Both the position numbers and the translations under genes were made by a program. Positions 26,499-35,760 of a stretch of 64,000 nt of DNA are shown piece by piece. Source of the stretch: Sphingobacterium bovisgrunnientis (lineage in GTDB: Bacteria; Bacteroidota; Bacteroidia; Sphingobacteriales; Sphingobacteriaceae). The stretch is taken from NCBI RefSeq assembly GCF_009829085.1, contig NZ_WUQY01000004.1, positions 1-64,000 of the forward strand, written 5' to 3'. The notes beneath the pieces were generated by a model. The model was not told where the DNA came from. It made no database searches and saw only the letters and a list, made by a program, of their open reading frames with translations. Position 1 is the first letter of the stretch, and the number at the start of each line of letters is the position of its first letter.

Positions 26499-27944
26499 AT
26501 GAATAACCTTTTTATACTGCTATTACTACCTGTTGCAAGTGCTATTTTGTTGGCATTCGCAAAGTCATCTTCCACTGCGAAGTGGATTGCGCTAGTATTG
26601 TCTCTCGTTCAAGTTGTATTAACGATTCCTTTCTTGTGTACTTTTGTGCCGGACGCATCTGTGCAGTTTGAGCAATCATTCGATTGGATTTCAAGTTTGA
26701 ATATTCGTTTTCATATCGGATTAGATGGAATTAGTTTGCCGTTGGTCTTATTAACAAATGGACTTTTTCCTTTAATTATACTATCGACATTTAACAAAGA
26801 ATATAAACACAGTTTTTATGCGCTTGCAAGCTTTATGCATGCTGGATTATTGTTGGTATTTACTGCGCTTGATGCTTTCACATTTTATGTAGGCTGGGAA
26901 GCAGCATTGATTCCAATTTATTTTATCTGTGCACTGTGGGGAGTTGGGGATCGAATTAAAGTCAATTTGAAATTCTTTATCTACACCTTCTTCGGAAGTT
27001 TATTGATGTTGATTGCGATTCTTTATTTAGGTCAACAAACACCAAATAAAGATTACGAATGGAGTTCTTTTGTTGCATTGGATTTGAGTGAATATGCGCA
27101 ACGTTGGTTATTTTGGGCTTTCTTCATCGCTTTCGCCATAAAGATTCCTGTTTTTCCTTTTCATACTTGGCAACCGGATACGTATACAAATGCGCCTACA
27201 GCAGGTACAATGTTGTTAGCAGGTATCATGTTAAAGATGGGTACCTATGGTGTTATTCGCTGGTTGATTCCAATTGTTCCGTTTGGGACGAATGCCTACG
27301 GCAAAATTGCTTTGGTGCTATGTATTATTGGTGTCGTCTATGCTTCAATCATTGCTTTCAAGCAGCAAAATGCAAAGCGTCTTATCGCATATTCTTCAAT
27401 TGCTCACGTGGGTTTGATCACAGCAGGTATTTTTGCATGGAATCAGGAAGGGCTACAGGGGGCAGTATTACAAATGGTAAATCATGGTATTAGTGTTATC
27501 GGGCTATTCTTGGTTTTAGATATTATCAAATCGCGCACGGGCACTATTACATTAAGTGAATTAGGTGGTCTTGCGTATAATATGCCAAAACTGGCTATTT
27601 TCTTTGTTATCATCATGATGGGCGCAGTAGGATTGCCATTGACCAATGGTTTTATTGGCGAATTCTTGTTGTTAAAATCATTATATAGTATGAATATTTG
27701 GTACGCTGCATTTGCAGGTCTAACCTTGATTTTTGGTGCTGTATATATGTTGCGATTATTCCAAAAAACGATGTTGGGATCTTTAGATAGCAATTACGTA
27801 AAAGTAACAGATGCAAGAGGTGCAGAAGTGCTTGTATTGCTGATCGTTAGTGCGTTGGTAATTGCTTTAGGTGTATTTCCGAATAGCTTATTGAAATTAT
27901 CAGAAGCCTCGGTAGCACAATTAATTCAGTCAGTAAAAATTTAA
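26499..27944 (+). CDS. nuoM: NADH-quinone oxidoreductase subunit M
   Basis: A 481-residue antiporter-like subunit with about 14 spans. The conserved FYVGWEAALIPIYFICALWG carries the key membrane Glu, and PVFPFHTWQPDTYTNAPTAG forms the proton-channel loop. Complete by length, placed between nuoL and nuoN as usual. Confidence 0.96.
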   Translation: MNNLFILLLLPVASAILLAFAKSSSTAKWIALVLSLVQVVLTIPFLCTFVPDASVQFEQSFDWISSLNIRFHIGLDGISLPLVLLTNGLFPLIILSTFNKEYKHSFYALASFMHAGLLLVFTALDAFTFYVGWEAALIPIYFICALWGVGDRIKVNLKFFIYTFFGSLLMLIAILYLGQQTPNKDYEWSSFVALDLSEYAQRWLFWAFFIAFAIKIPVFPFHTWQPDTYTNAPTAGTMLLAGIMLKMGTYGVIRWLIPIVPFGTNAYGKIALVLCIIGVVYASIIAFKQQNAKRLIAYSSIAHVGLITAGIFAWNQEGLQGAVLQMVNHGISVIGLFLVLDIIKSRTGTITLSELGGLAYNMPKLAIFFVIIMMGAVGLPLTNGFIGEFLLLKSLYSMNIWYAAFAGLTLIFGAVYMLRLFQKTMLGSLDSNYVKVTDARGAEVLVLLIVSALVIALGVFPNSLLKLSEASVAQLIQSVKI

Positions 27945-27969
27945 AATAAGTCAAAATACACAATCATTT

Positions 27970-29355
27970 ATGGGTGCGATTATTACACTGTCACTTTTGG
28001 GAATTCTGGTTTTATATTTGGGCTTATATAAAGCGAAATCCTTATTGTTGCCTGTCACCTTATTGGGATTAGTTGCGGCATTAGGTTTCGAAATAGCGTC
28101 TTGGAATAAGGGTGAAAATCCTATCTATAATGGCATGGTCTTATTTGATAATTTTGCCTTAGCCTTTTCTATACTTTGTATCGTTATTACTGGACTTATT
28201 TTATTGTTAAGCAAGGAGTATTTCCGGGCTATTAGCAATAATGTTGCGGAATATTACTGCTTGATACTGTTCTCACTTACAGGGGCGTTGATGGTCTGTT
28301 CGTACCACAATTTTGCGATGTTATTCATTGGAATAGAAGTGATGTCCGTTGCGTTATATATTTTGGTAGGCATTCGTAAAACAGATTTTGCATCGAATGA
28401 AGCAGCCTTAAAGTATTTTTTAATGGGGGCTTTTTCGACAGGGTTTTTGCTTTTCGGTATCACATTGCTATATGGAGCAACTGGCACATTTGATATTACA
28501 GGCGTTAAGAATTATTTAATCTCTAATCCGGCAGCTGTATCACCATTATTTTATGGAGGAATTTTATTGTTGTTGGTCGGCTTATTGTTTAAAGTAGGTG
28601 CTGCCCCATTTCATTTTTGGACTCCGGATGTGTATGATGGTGCGCCAATTCTGATAACTACGTATATGAGTACAGTGGTAAAAGTGGCATCATTTGCAGG
28701 CTTCATGAAATTGTTTAGCTATGTGTTCTCGCCTTTGCAAGATTTTTGGACACCTATACTTTTAATCATTATCGTAATAACATTATTCATCGGAAATATT
28801 ACAGCATTGCTTCAGACGAGTTTTAAGCGTATGTTAGCTTATTCAAGTATTTCACATGCGGGATATATGTTATTTGCAATTATTGCTCTGGGTGCTAATG
28901 CAGATTCCAGTATTTTGACTTATGGGTTGGCTTACTCATTAGCTTCTGTTGCTGCATTTGCAGGATTAATATTGGTGAAAAGAAGTCACGGTTCAGATCA
29001 GTTTGTTGCTTTTGATGGGTTAGGGAAATCAAATCCATTGTTGGCTTTAGTTATTACGGTAGCTATGTTGTCACTTGCAGGAATTCCTTTGACAGCAGGT
29101 TTTATTGGTAAATTCATGTTGTTCCGAGGGGCGATGGCAGATTACCATATTATTTTGCTCGTGTTGGCGGTAGTAAATGCCGCAATAGGTATTTATTACT
29201 ATTTGCGCGTGGTTGTTCATATGTATTTTTATCCAAGTATTAAAGGAGATGATACTGTTGCTGTGCCGACAAGCTTTAATATTGTGCTCGTAGTTACTTT
29301 ATTACTAACTATTTTAATTGGGGTATATCCCGATTGTATCATATCGTTGCTATAA
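27970..29355 (+). CDS. nuoN: NADH-quinone oxidoreductase subunit N
   Basis: A 461-residue antiporter-like subunit with about 14 spans. Conserved elements are FIGIEVMSVALYILVG, with the key Glu, and APFHFWTPDVYDGAPILIT. It is the last gene of the nuo operon and is followed by a strong hairpin terminator 17 bp past the stop. Confidence 0.96.
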   Translation: MGAIITLSLLGILVLYLGLYKAKSLLLPVTLLGLVAALGFEIASWNKGENPIYNGMVLFDNFALAFSILCIVITGLILLLSKEYFRAISNNVAEYYCLILFSLTGALMVCSYHNFAMLFIGIEVMSVALYILVGIRKTDFASNEAALKYFLMGAFSTGFLLFGITLLYGATGTFDITGVKNYLISNPAAVSPLFYGGILLLLVGLLFKVGAAPFHFWTPDVYDGAPILITTYMSTVVKVASFAGFMKLFSYVFSPLQDFWTPILLIIIVITLFIGNITALLQTSFKRMLAYSSISHAGYMLFAIIALGANADSSILTYGLAYSLASVAAFAGLILVKRSHGSDQFVAFDGLGKSNPLLALVITVAMLSLAGIPLTAGFIGKFMLFRGAMADYHIILLVLAVVNAAIGIYYYLRVVVHMYFYPSIKGDDTVAVPTSFNIVLVVTLLLTILIGVYPDCIISLL

Positions 29356-29372
29356 ATTAAATTAAAATATGA

Positions 29373-29403
29373 TTAAAAAGCTCTTCATCGAAGAGCTTTT
29401 TAA
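29373..29403 (+). terminator. nuo operon terminator
   Basis: TTAAAAAGCTCTT (29373-29385), loop CATCG, AAGAGCTTTTTAA (29391-29403). A 13-bp stem with a terminal T run. Confidence 0.9.
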
Positions 29404-29413
29404 TTAGAATAAT

Positions 29414-29443
29414 TTTGAACTTTACGCACAAATTGTATCTTTA
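29414..29443 (+). promoter_or_regulatory. Possible promoter of the DUF5686 gene
   Basis: TTTG (29414-29417), an 18-base spacer and TATCTTTA (29436-29443), one mismatch from TAnnTTTG. It lies 19 bases before the start codon. Confidence 0.4.
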
Positions 29444-29462
29444 TAATTGAGCCTCAACACGT

Positions 29463-31985
29463 ATGAAAAGAGCGAATTACTATCTGATACGATTTATTTA
29501 TGCTGCCCTCATTTTGCTAGTTTCAGTTTTGACTGTAGAGGGACAGGTACGTATTAGAGGTAAAGTACTTGATGCCTCAACTAAATTTCCCATTACTACG
29601 GCCAGTATTAAATCACCAGAAAATAAAACTGGAACAGCGACTACTAAAACAGGTGAATTTTTATTGACTCTTGAAAAAGGCACAAGGGAAATTGTTGTTT
29701 CAGCTCTTGGATATTCGGATAAATCAGTGGAAATAGATTCATTTGTGAATTATTTAGAAATTTCTCTTGAGCCTAAAAGTTTTTTAATCGATGCTGTTGA
29801 AATCAATAGAAAAAGAAAATATAATAATAGAAACCCTGCCACCGAATTAATTGATCTTGTAATAAGAAATCGCTCGTTGAATAAGCTAGAAAAGAAAGAT
29901 AGCTTATACTACGAATCCTATGATAAGATCAAGTTTGGGCTTATGGATCCCAAAACTGTTTTCGGACGTGGAACTAAAAATTTAGCATTTTTTTATACTA
30001 ACATAGACAGTTCTGTGGTGGATGATAAAGAGGCATTAAGCATTTTCATGCAAGAATCTTTGTCGGATAATTATGTAAAACAATCTCCATCAAAAACAAA
30101 AAAGATCATTAAAGCGGAGCAAAAAACAAAGTTTGATCCGCGTTATATCAATAATGCAAACATTGAGTCCTTCATGGAATATATGTTTCAACCAATTGAT
30201 ATTTACGAAGAAAGTATTTATTTTATTAATAAGCAGTTTCTTAGTCCGATAGCAAGTAATGCTAAAACATATTATAAGTATTATGTAAAAGATACTGTAC
30301 GTACAGAAAAGGACTTTTTTGTGCGCCTTGAATTTGAACCTCGTAACCCTACAGATTTATTGTTTAAGGGAGAGTTATCTATTTCAATGGATGGTCGTTA
30401 TGCTGTAAAGTATGTCGACATGCAGCTGGATGAGAAGGCTAATGTGACCTGGGTGAATGATTTGCATCTACGTTTGTCTTATTTCAAAGATCAATCTGGC
30501 ATGATGTTACAAGATACTTCTGAGGTAACGGTATTGTTTGGTCGTGGCAGTAAGGATGCAATATTTGGAAATCGTTTTAGTGTAAATCAAAAATACGATT
30601 TGCAACATAGAGCTGGAGAGAATATTTTTACAGGTGCTCCAGTAGAAAAAAGAATGGTAGAAAGATCTAATTTGGCTTCAAATAGACCTGTGCCCCTTAA
30701 TTCTGCAGAAAGTGCAACGTACAAGAATATCGATAGTTTAAACAACCTTTCTTCATTTCGGACGATGATGGCCATGGGTTATCTTTTTTCCCAAGGCTAT
30801 TTTAATTTAGGAAAATTCGAGTTGGGACCCTTAGAATATTTGTATCATCAAAATGATGTTGAGGGAAATCGCATACGGTTGGGGGGGCGCACAACTGCAG
30901 AATTTTCAGAGAAAATGTATTTGGAAGGTTACTTGGCTTATGGAGTAAGGGATGAAGCTTTGAAATATAATTTGCGCACAGCCATTTCATTGAACGGTAA
31001 AGCTGTTACCACATTCCCCGCACATTATATTGAAGGATCTATTCAGCACGATATATTTGAACCAGGTAAAGGATTGGGTTTTCTAAAGGGAGATAGTTTC
31101 TTTCGAAGTTTTAGATCTAATCGACCTACCAAATTTATGCAAACTGATGGGTATAGATTGGGACACGTAATAGAGTTTGGTAATCATTTGAGTGTATCGT
31201 CCATGATGACTTTACAAAGACGTAGTCCTGTGGGGGATTTAAAGTTTGCTCTCTCTTCTGATTCTAATCAGTTTTTAAAAAACATTAATACATCTGATCT
31301 TCAGGTTGTATTAAGATGGGCTCCTAATGAAAAGTTTTATTACCGTAATTTGAAGCGGAGTACTATTGTTGAAAAATATCCTGTATTTAGTCTACAGTAT
31401 AATAAAGGTTTGGATGGGTTTTTAGGTGGAGATTATGATTACGATGCACTACGGTTTTCAGCGTCCAAAAGATTATTTTTAAATCAATTGGGTTTTGGGG
31501 ACGTGACGGTCTCAGTTGGTAAAATCTGGGGAACGCTGCCTTATCCTTTATTAGAAATGCCAAATATCCAAGAGCAAAAAGATCGCCATTCCATTTCTTA
31601 TGAGCGTGTGAATTCAATGGAATTCATAGCAGATCAATACATGAAACTTAGTTATAATCATAGGTTGAATGGTTTTTTACTAAATAAAATTCCTTTGGTT
31701 AAGAAATTGAAATTACGTGAGATTTTTGGTGCGCGCATGTTTTGGGGAGATTTATCTACAAAAAATAATCCTTACCTCAGTGCAGATGTAGTTTATTTTG
31801 ATCGAGACAAAGAAGGTAAAATCATGACCAATGTCATGACTAAAGAGCCTTATTGGGAGGGATATGTGGGATTGGATAATATTTTCCGTGTGTTGCGCGT
31901 TCAATACTATGTGCGGATGACTTACAATGAAATCAAAGAACCGATTAGAGAGAGATTTCGTGCATCATTACATTTTAGTTTTTAA
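29463..31985 (+). CDS. DUF5686 outer-membrane protein with carboxypeptidase-regulatory-like domain
   Basis: An 840-residue exported protein. It has a signal peptide (about 1-27, ending VEGQ), then a carboxypeptidase-regulatory-like beta domain (about 28-108, RIRGKVLDASTKFPITTASI to FLIDAVEI), then the long DUF5686 region. It ends in an aromatic HFSF, as outer-membrane barrels do. Such proteins are common in Bacteroidota and are thought to be outer-membrane barrels with an N-terminal periplasmic domain. Substrate is unknown. The enoyl-CoA hydratase gene begins 3 bp after its stop, which suggests cotranscription although the functions look unrelated. Confidence 0.85.
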   Translation: MKRANYYLIRFIYAALILLVSVLTVEGQVRIRGKVLDASTKFPITTASIKSPENKTGTATTKTGEFLLTLEKGTREIVVSALGYSDKSVEIDSFVNYLEISLEPKSFLIDAVEINRKRKYNNRNPATELIDLVIRNRSLNKLEKKDSLYYESYDKIKFGLMDPKTVFGRGTKNLAFFYTNIDSSVVDDKEALSIFMQESLSDNYVKQSPSKTKKIIKAEQKTKFDPRYINNANIESFMEYMFQPIDIYEESIYFINKQFLSPIASNAKTYYKYYVKDTVRTEKDFFVRLEFEPRNPTDLLFKGELSISMDGRYAVKYVDMQLDEKANVTWVNDLHLRLSYFKDQSGMMLQDTSEVTVLFGRGSKDAIFGNRFSVNQKYDLQHRAGENIFTGAPVEKRMVERSNLASNRPVPLNSAESATYKNIDSLNNLSSFRTMMAMGYLFSQGYFNLGKFELGPLEYLYHQNDVEGNRIRLGGRTTAEFSEKMYLEGYLAYGVRDEALKYNLRTAISLNGKAVTTFPAHYIEGSIQHDIFEPGKGLGFLKGDSFFRSFRSNRPTKFMQTDGYRLGHVIEFGNHLSVSSMMTLQRRSPVGDLKFALSSDSNQFLKNINTSDLQVVLRWAPNEKFYYRNLKRSTIVEKYPVFSLQYNKGLDGFLGGDYDYDALRFSASKRLFLNQLGFGDVTVSVGKIWGTLPYPLLEMPNIQEQKDRHSISYERVNSMEFIADQYMKLSYNHRLNGFLLNKIPLVKKLKLREIFGARMFWGDLSTKNNPYLSADVVYFDRDKEGKIMTNVMTKEPYWEGYVGLDNIFRVLRVQYYVRMTYNEIKEPIRERFRASLHFSF

Positions 31986-31988
31986 TAT

Positions 31989-32768
31989 ATGGCTACTTAT
32001 GAAAACATCCTTGTCGAAAATCAAGGTAAAACTATAGTTATCACAATCAATAGAGAGGACAAGTTGAATGCATTGAATTCTCAAACTCTTGGAGAATTAT
32101 CAGACGTACTGGATGATATTTTGCACGATAACAGCGTTCGGGGGGTAATCCTGACGGGAAAGGGTGAAAAGGCTTTTGTTGCAGGAGCAGATATTAAAGA
32201 ATTTTTGAATCTAAATGTATCCGAAGCAAGTGAGCTATCACGATCTGGACACGAGAATGTTATGAACAAAATTGCGAATTTTCCAAAGCCTATAATAGCT
32301 GCTATAAATGGTTTCGCATTGGGTGGAGGGTTAGAAGTCGCATTGGCGTGCCATATGCGAATTGCAGTAGAAACAGCTAAAGTAGGTTTACCAGAAGTGT
32401 CTTTGGGCATAATTCCTGGCTATGGTGGTACACAGCGTTTGACGCAGTTGGTCGGCAGGGGGAAGGCATTGGAAATGATTCTAACAGGTGATATGATCGA
32501 GGCTGTAGAAGCCCTTAAGTGGGGATTGGTAAATCATATCGTAGCGACACAAAGTGAACTTTTAGCCAAAGCTAGTGCAGTATTGGAACGTACTTATACA
32601 CGTTCTTCTAAGGCTATTGCGGCAGCGATCGAAGCTGTTAACACTGGTCTTATGAATACAGAGCAAGGTTTTGAGAAAGAAATTGAATTATTTGGCAAAA
32701 GTTTTGGTTCGGCGGAAATGAAAGAAGGTGTTACAGCATTTTTAGAGAAACGCAAACCAAACTTTTAA
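31989..32768 (+). CDS. Enoyl-CoA hydratase/isomerase family protein
   Basis: A 259-residue crotonase-fold enzyme. The oxyanion-hole motif AGADIKEF is at 65-72, GFALGGGLEVALACH at 108-122 with Glu116, and PEVSLGIIPGYGGTQRL starts at 135 with Glu136. Both glutamates used for hydration of trans-2-enoyl-CoA are present, so hydratase activity is likely, most probably for short-chain substrates. The chain length preferred is not visible. No other beta-oxidation genes are adjacent. Confidence 0.93.
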   Translation: MATYENILVENQGKTIVITINREDKLNALNSQTLGELSDVLDDILHDNSVRGVILTGKGEKAFVAGADIKEFLNLNVSEASELSRSGHENVMNKIANFPKPIIAAINGFALGGGLEVALACHMRIAVETAKVGLPEVSLGIIPGYGGTQRLTQLVGRGKALEMILTGDMIEAVEALKWGLVNHIVATQSELLAKASAVLERTYTRSSKAIAAAIEAVNTGLMNTEQGFEKEIELFGKSFGSAEMKEGVTAFLEKRKPNF

Positions 32769-32800
32769 TCGTTTGTTGTTATTCATAAATCCCAACACTT

Positions 32801-33847
32801 ATGAATAACCCTGTTTTTTCACAGAAAGAACGAAATATTATAATTTTAATCATCGTTCTGGTACTCGGTGGTATCCTTTTGTACGCTATGAAAGGTATTT
32901 ACGGTGCTTTTTTGGGTACATTTGTAATGTACGCTCTTTTTAGAAATCTAAATATATTCTTAATTGAAAAATGGCGCTGGCCACGTCCATTATCTTCCGT
33001 TTTTATCATAATTCTTTCTTTACTAATTATAGTTTTGCCTTTTGCGGGTATCGGCGCTATGCTTGTAAATAAGGCATTGGAGCTGAAAAATAATCCAGAA
33101 TGGCTAACCCGACTTGTTGAGGCTATCAATAATTTTGTTGGGGATTTAGTTGGGAAACCCGATGTGATTAAAGAGCAATTGGAGTCTAGTGCGGCCTATT
33201 TGGGTGGTTTATTGACTATTGTGTTAGGAGGTGCTGCAAATGTATTCCTCGAGGTTTCGGTTATGTATTTTATTCTGTACTTCTTATTTATTAATTATAA
33301 AGGATTTGAAAACAGTTTCGTGCATTACATGCCATTTGATGAAGAAAATGCGGTGACATTTGGGGAGGAATTAAAAAATATTACGTATTCTAATATTATA
33401 GGACAGACCTTTATTGCTATAGTGCAAGGGGCTTGTCTTGCGTTGGGTTTTTGGATTTTCGGTGCCAACGATGGATTTTTCTGGGGCGTGATCTGCGCTA
33501 TTCTATCCTTTATCCCGTTACTGGGGCCGCCTTTAATATTTGTGCCAGCCTCAGTTATTCTGATTTCTCAAGGAATGACGTGGCAAGGGGTAGGGTTACT
33601 AATCTGGGGGTTTGGGTTAGTTATTAATATTGATAATGTATTGCGTTTAGTTATTGCCAAAAAAGTTGGGGATATCCATCCAATAATCACGGTAGTAGGG
33701 GTCGTAATTGGTATTCCTCTATTTGGATTGATGGGGTTGGTATATGGACCTCTCTTGCTTTCCTATTTTTTGATTGCGGTAAAGATTTACAAAGCAAACA
33801 AAAGACTAGCACTCAAGAAGCAAATGCTGGAGGATAGTCTTCAATAG
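32801..33847 (+). CDS. AI-2E family transporter (PerM/TqsA type)
   Basis: A 348-residue membrane protein with about eight hydrophobic segments and the AI-2E family features: a soluble loop rich in acidic residues in the middle and the ILSFIPLLGPPLIFVPA and INIDNVLRLVIAKK motifs. Family members export autoinducer-2 or act as Na+/H+ antiporters; substrate is not predictable. It starts 32 bp after the hydratase gene and ends one base before the convergent phosphopantetheinyl transferase, with no visible terminator in between. Confidence 0.88.
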   Translation: MNNPVFSQKERNIIILIIVLVLGGILLYAMKGIYGAFLGTFVMYALFRNLNIFLIEKWRWPRPLSSVFIIILSLLIIVLPFAGIGAMLVNKALELKNNPEWLTRLVEAINNFVGDLVGKPDVIKEQLESSAAYLGGLLTIVLGGAANVFLEVSVMYFILYFLFINYKGFENSFVHYMPFDEENAVTFGEELKNITYSNIIGQTFIAIVQGACLALGFWIFGANDGFFWGVICAILSFIPLLGPPLIFVPASVILISQGMTWQGVGLLIWGFGLVINIDNVLRLVIAKKVGDIHPIITVVGVVIGIPLFGLMGLVYGPLLLSYFLIAVKIYKANKRLALKKQMLEDSLQ

Positions 33848-34486
33848 CTATTCTACAGCATAACCTAGCATGTAATTTTGAAATTGCTCGTAATAAACTT
33901 CGTAAGTTACGGTTTGGTTATCTTTTGTCAAATCCAATAACATAACACCTTGGGGCTTGTAATTAAAAGTTTTTATAGTCATGTCATCCAAAAAGGAAAC
34001 GCCTTTGTTTCCTTGCAATTTATACACTGCTTCTTTGGCGCACCAGCAGGCATATAACTGTAATATTTCGTTTTCAGGATTAATAAAAGCTAATTCCTCG
34101 GGTTTGAGGAATTTCTCTTTGATACGCAAAACTTTATCCATCACCAATTCTAAATCCATACCGCAATCGCCTTGCGTACTCAGCATTACTCCAGCATATT
34201 CAAAAGAATGAGTTAAAGATATTTTGTAGGGATAATCGGGCAAGTAAGGTTTGCCGTTACTATCTGATGGACAGTGAATATATTCATTGGTCTGAAGCAA
34301 ATAGCGCAACAATACACGTGTCGCTAGCCAATGTAGTGTTCGCTTCCCCTTACTTAGGTGACGCAATTTCTCTTGTTCAGCATCGTCTAATTGCAGTTTG
34401 CTCAACAATTCCTCTGCCGTTTCTTCTATCTTCCAAATGGCAAATTTGGTTTGATTATTCAGTTCTCTAAGATATACTAGCGCCAT
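33848..34486 (-). CDS. 4'-phosphopantetheinyl transferase superfamily protein
   Basis: A 212-residue Sfp/AcpT-like enzyme that moves phosphopantetheine from CoA to carrier proteins. The metal-binding GMDLE (109-113) and WCAKEAVYK (148-156) motifs are visible. Met replaces the usual Val/Ile in GxD, which is tolerated. ATG 34486 is chosen over an upstream TTG. No polyketide or peptide synthetase is near, so it may serve fatty-acid acyl carrier protein. Its stop abuts the stop of the AI-2E gene. Confidence 0.88.
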   Translation of the reverse strand: MALVYLRELNNQTKFAIWKIEETAEELLSKLQLDDAEQEKLRHLSKGKRTLHWLATRVLLRYLLQTNEYIHCPSDSNGKPYLPDYPYKISLTHSFEYAGVMLSTQGDCGMDLELVMDKVLRIKEKFLKPEELAFINPENEILQLYACWCAKEAVYKLQGNKGVSFLDDMTIKTFNYKPQGVMLLDLTKDNQTVTYEVYYEQFQNYMLGYAVE

Positions 34487-34537
34487 AGTCAAATGTACAC
34501 ATTATGGCAATAATTCTTTCATATCACAGCCATTTGA

Positions 34538-34569
34538 TTTGTTTCGGTACGCTTAATACTGTATTTTTG
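34538..34569 (+). promoter_or_regulatory. dcd promoter
   Basis: TTTG (34538-34541), a 20-base spacer and TATTTTTG (34562-34569) match the consensus. The start point near 34576 supports ATG 34609 as the real start and excludes the in-frame ATG at 34504. Confidence 0.65.
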
Positions 34570-34608
34570 AAACCTATTTGGTTTATTGCCAATGTAATAT
34601 TGATCCGT

Positions 34609-35145
34609 ATGATTTTATCCGATAAAAGAATTCTTGAAGAAATAGAAAGTGGTAGCATTGTAATTGAGCCTTTTGACCGAAAATGCCTGGGTACAAACTC
34701 ATATGATGTACACTTAGGAAAATACTTAGCCTGCTATAAAGACGCTGTTCTAGATGCTAAAAAGCATAATGAGATAGCACATTTTGAGATTCCTGCTGAA
34801 GGGTATGTATTGGAGCCTGGCAAATTATATCTGGGAGTGACTTTAGAATATACGGAGACGCATGGTCATGTACCATTTTTAGAAGGTAAATCAAGTACAG
34901 GTCGTCTAGGAATAGACATTCATGCGACAGCCGGAAAAGGGGATGTCGGTTTCTGTAATACGTGGACATTAGAAATTTCGGTAGCTCAACCTGTGCGTGT
35001 ATACGCTGGTATGCCAATCGGACAGTTGATTTATTTTGTCGTAGAAGGTGATATTGAAACCTTGTACAACAGCAAAGGTAACGCGAAATACAATAACAAA
35101 ACTATTCGTCCTGTCGAAAGTATGATGTGGAAGAATGCTTTCTAA
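34609..35145 (+). CDS. dcd: dCTP deaminase
   Basis: A 178-residue enzyme that converts dCTP to dUTP. It starts MILSDKRILEEIESG, the standard N-terminus. The frame extends 35 codons upstream, but that part crosses the promoter and has no family similarity. Active-site features are SSTGRLG (95-101) and the TLEI strand with Glu122, the expected catalytic residue. Length fits homotrimeric Dcd. It ends 26 bp before a perfect palindromic terminator shared with the Rrf2 gene. Confidence 0.95.
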   Translation: MILSDKRILEEIESGSIVIEPFDRKCLGTNSYDVHLGKYLACYKDAVLDAKKHNEIAHFEIPAEGYVLEPGKLYLGVTLEYTETHGHVPFLEGKSSTGRLGIDIHATAGKGDVGFCNTWTLEISVAQPVRVYAGMPIGQLIYFVVEGDIETLYNSKGNAKYNNKTIRPVESMMWKNAF

Positions 35146-35171
35146 TTTCCAGAAGCAGTTCCTATAAATAT

Positions 35172-35205
35172 AAAATGCCCTTGAAAAATTTTTCAAGGGC
35201 ATTTT
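35172..35205. terminator. Bidirectional terminator between dcd and the rrf2 gene
   Basis: A perfect 34-bp palindrome: AAAATGCCCTTGAAAAA plus its reverse complement. Convergent genes on both sides share it. Confidence 0.88.
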
Positions 35206-35226
35206 ACGTTAAATGTTTTATGAATA

Positions 35227-35667
35227 TTAGTCTAAACCAAAGCCTAATTCTTTTTCTTTATTGATTAATGAAGCAATACTTGTATCGTTTAATATTTGCA
35301 ACATCGCATTGCGCACATCTACAAAAGTATCACGAATACCACAAGCATGCTCTTCTGTACACTCGTCACATGAACGGTAGAAATTCAAGCTCACACAAGG
35401 CAATAGAGCGATAGGGCCGTCAATAAGACGCATAACCTGAGATAAGAAAATATCTTCAGGTGCTTTGTTCAGACTGTAGCCACCGCCAGCTCCTTTTTTA
35501 GAGTACAAAATTCCCGCATTACGCATTTCTAATAAGATCTGCTCAAGAAACTTTTTTGGAATACGCTCTTCTTCTGCAATTTTGATAATTTGCATCGGCT
35601 CTTTTCCATAGTTTCTCCCCAGAACCATTAATGCCTTAATGGCGTATTTTGTCTTTTTAGAAATCAT
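35227..35667 (-). CDS. Rrf2 family transcriptional regulator
   Basis: A 146-residue winged-helix regulator. The DNA-binding part includes IPKKFLEQILLEMRNAGILYSKKGAGGGYSL. The C-terminal part has four cysteines at 91, 100, 103 and 109 (PCVSLNFYRSCDECTEEHACG). IscR/NsrR-type members bind an Fe-S cluster through three Cys in this region, so a cluster is plausible. Many Bacteroidota homologues are called cysteine- or Fe-S-related, but the target here is unknown. It stands alone between two terminator/gap regions. Confidence 0.9.
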   Translation of the reverse strand: MISKKTKYAIKALMVLGRNYGKEPMQIIKIAEEERIPKKFLEQILLEMRNAGILYSKKGAGGGYSLNKAPEDIFLSQVMRLIDGPIALLPCVSLNFYRSCDECTEEHACGIRDTFVDVRNAMLQILNDTSIASLINKEKELGFGLD

Positions 35668-35686
35668 AAGTATGTGATTTTTCCCT

Positions 35687-35694
35687 CAAAAATA
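35687..35694 (-). promoter_or_regulatory. -7 element of the rrf2 gene promoter
   Basis: Minus-strand TATTTTTG matches TAnnTTTG and is 20 bases upstream of the start codon. No strong -33 element is visible. Confidence 0.4.
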
Positions 35695-35760
35695 CAAATT
35701 TTAATTCTTTTATTGCCTTTAAACTTCTTCTATAAACTTCCTCGGTTCGACTAATGGATG

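Noticed and set aside
34504-34608. A longer dCTP deaminase N-terminus from ATG 34504.
   Set aside because: The extra 35 codons have no family similarity and overlap a good promoter (34538-34569); the standard start MILSDKRIL is at 34609.
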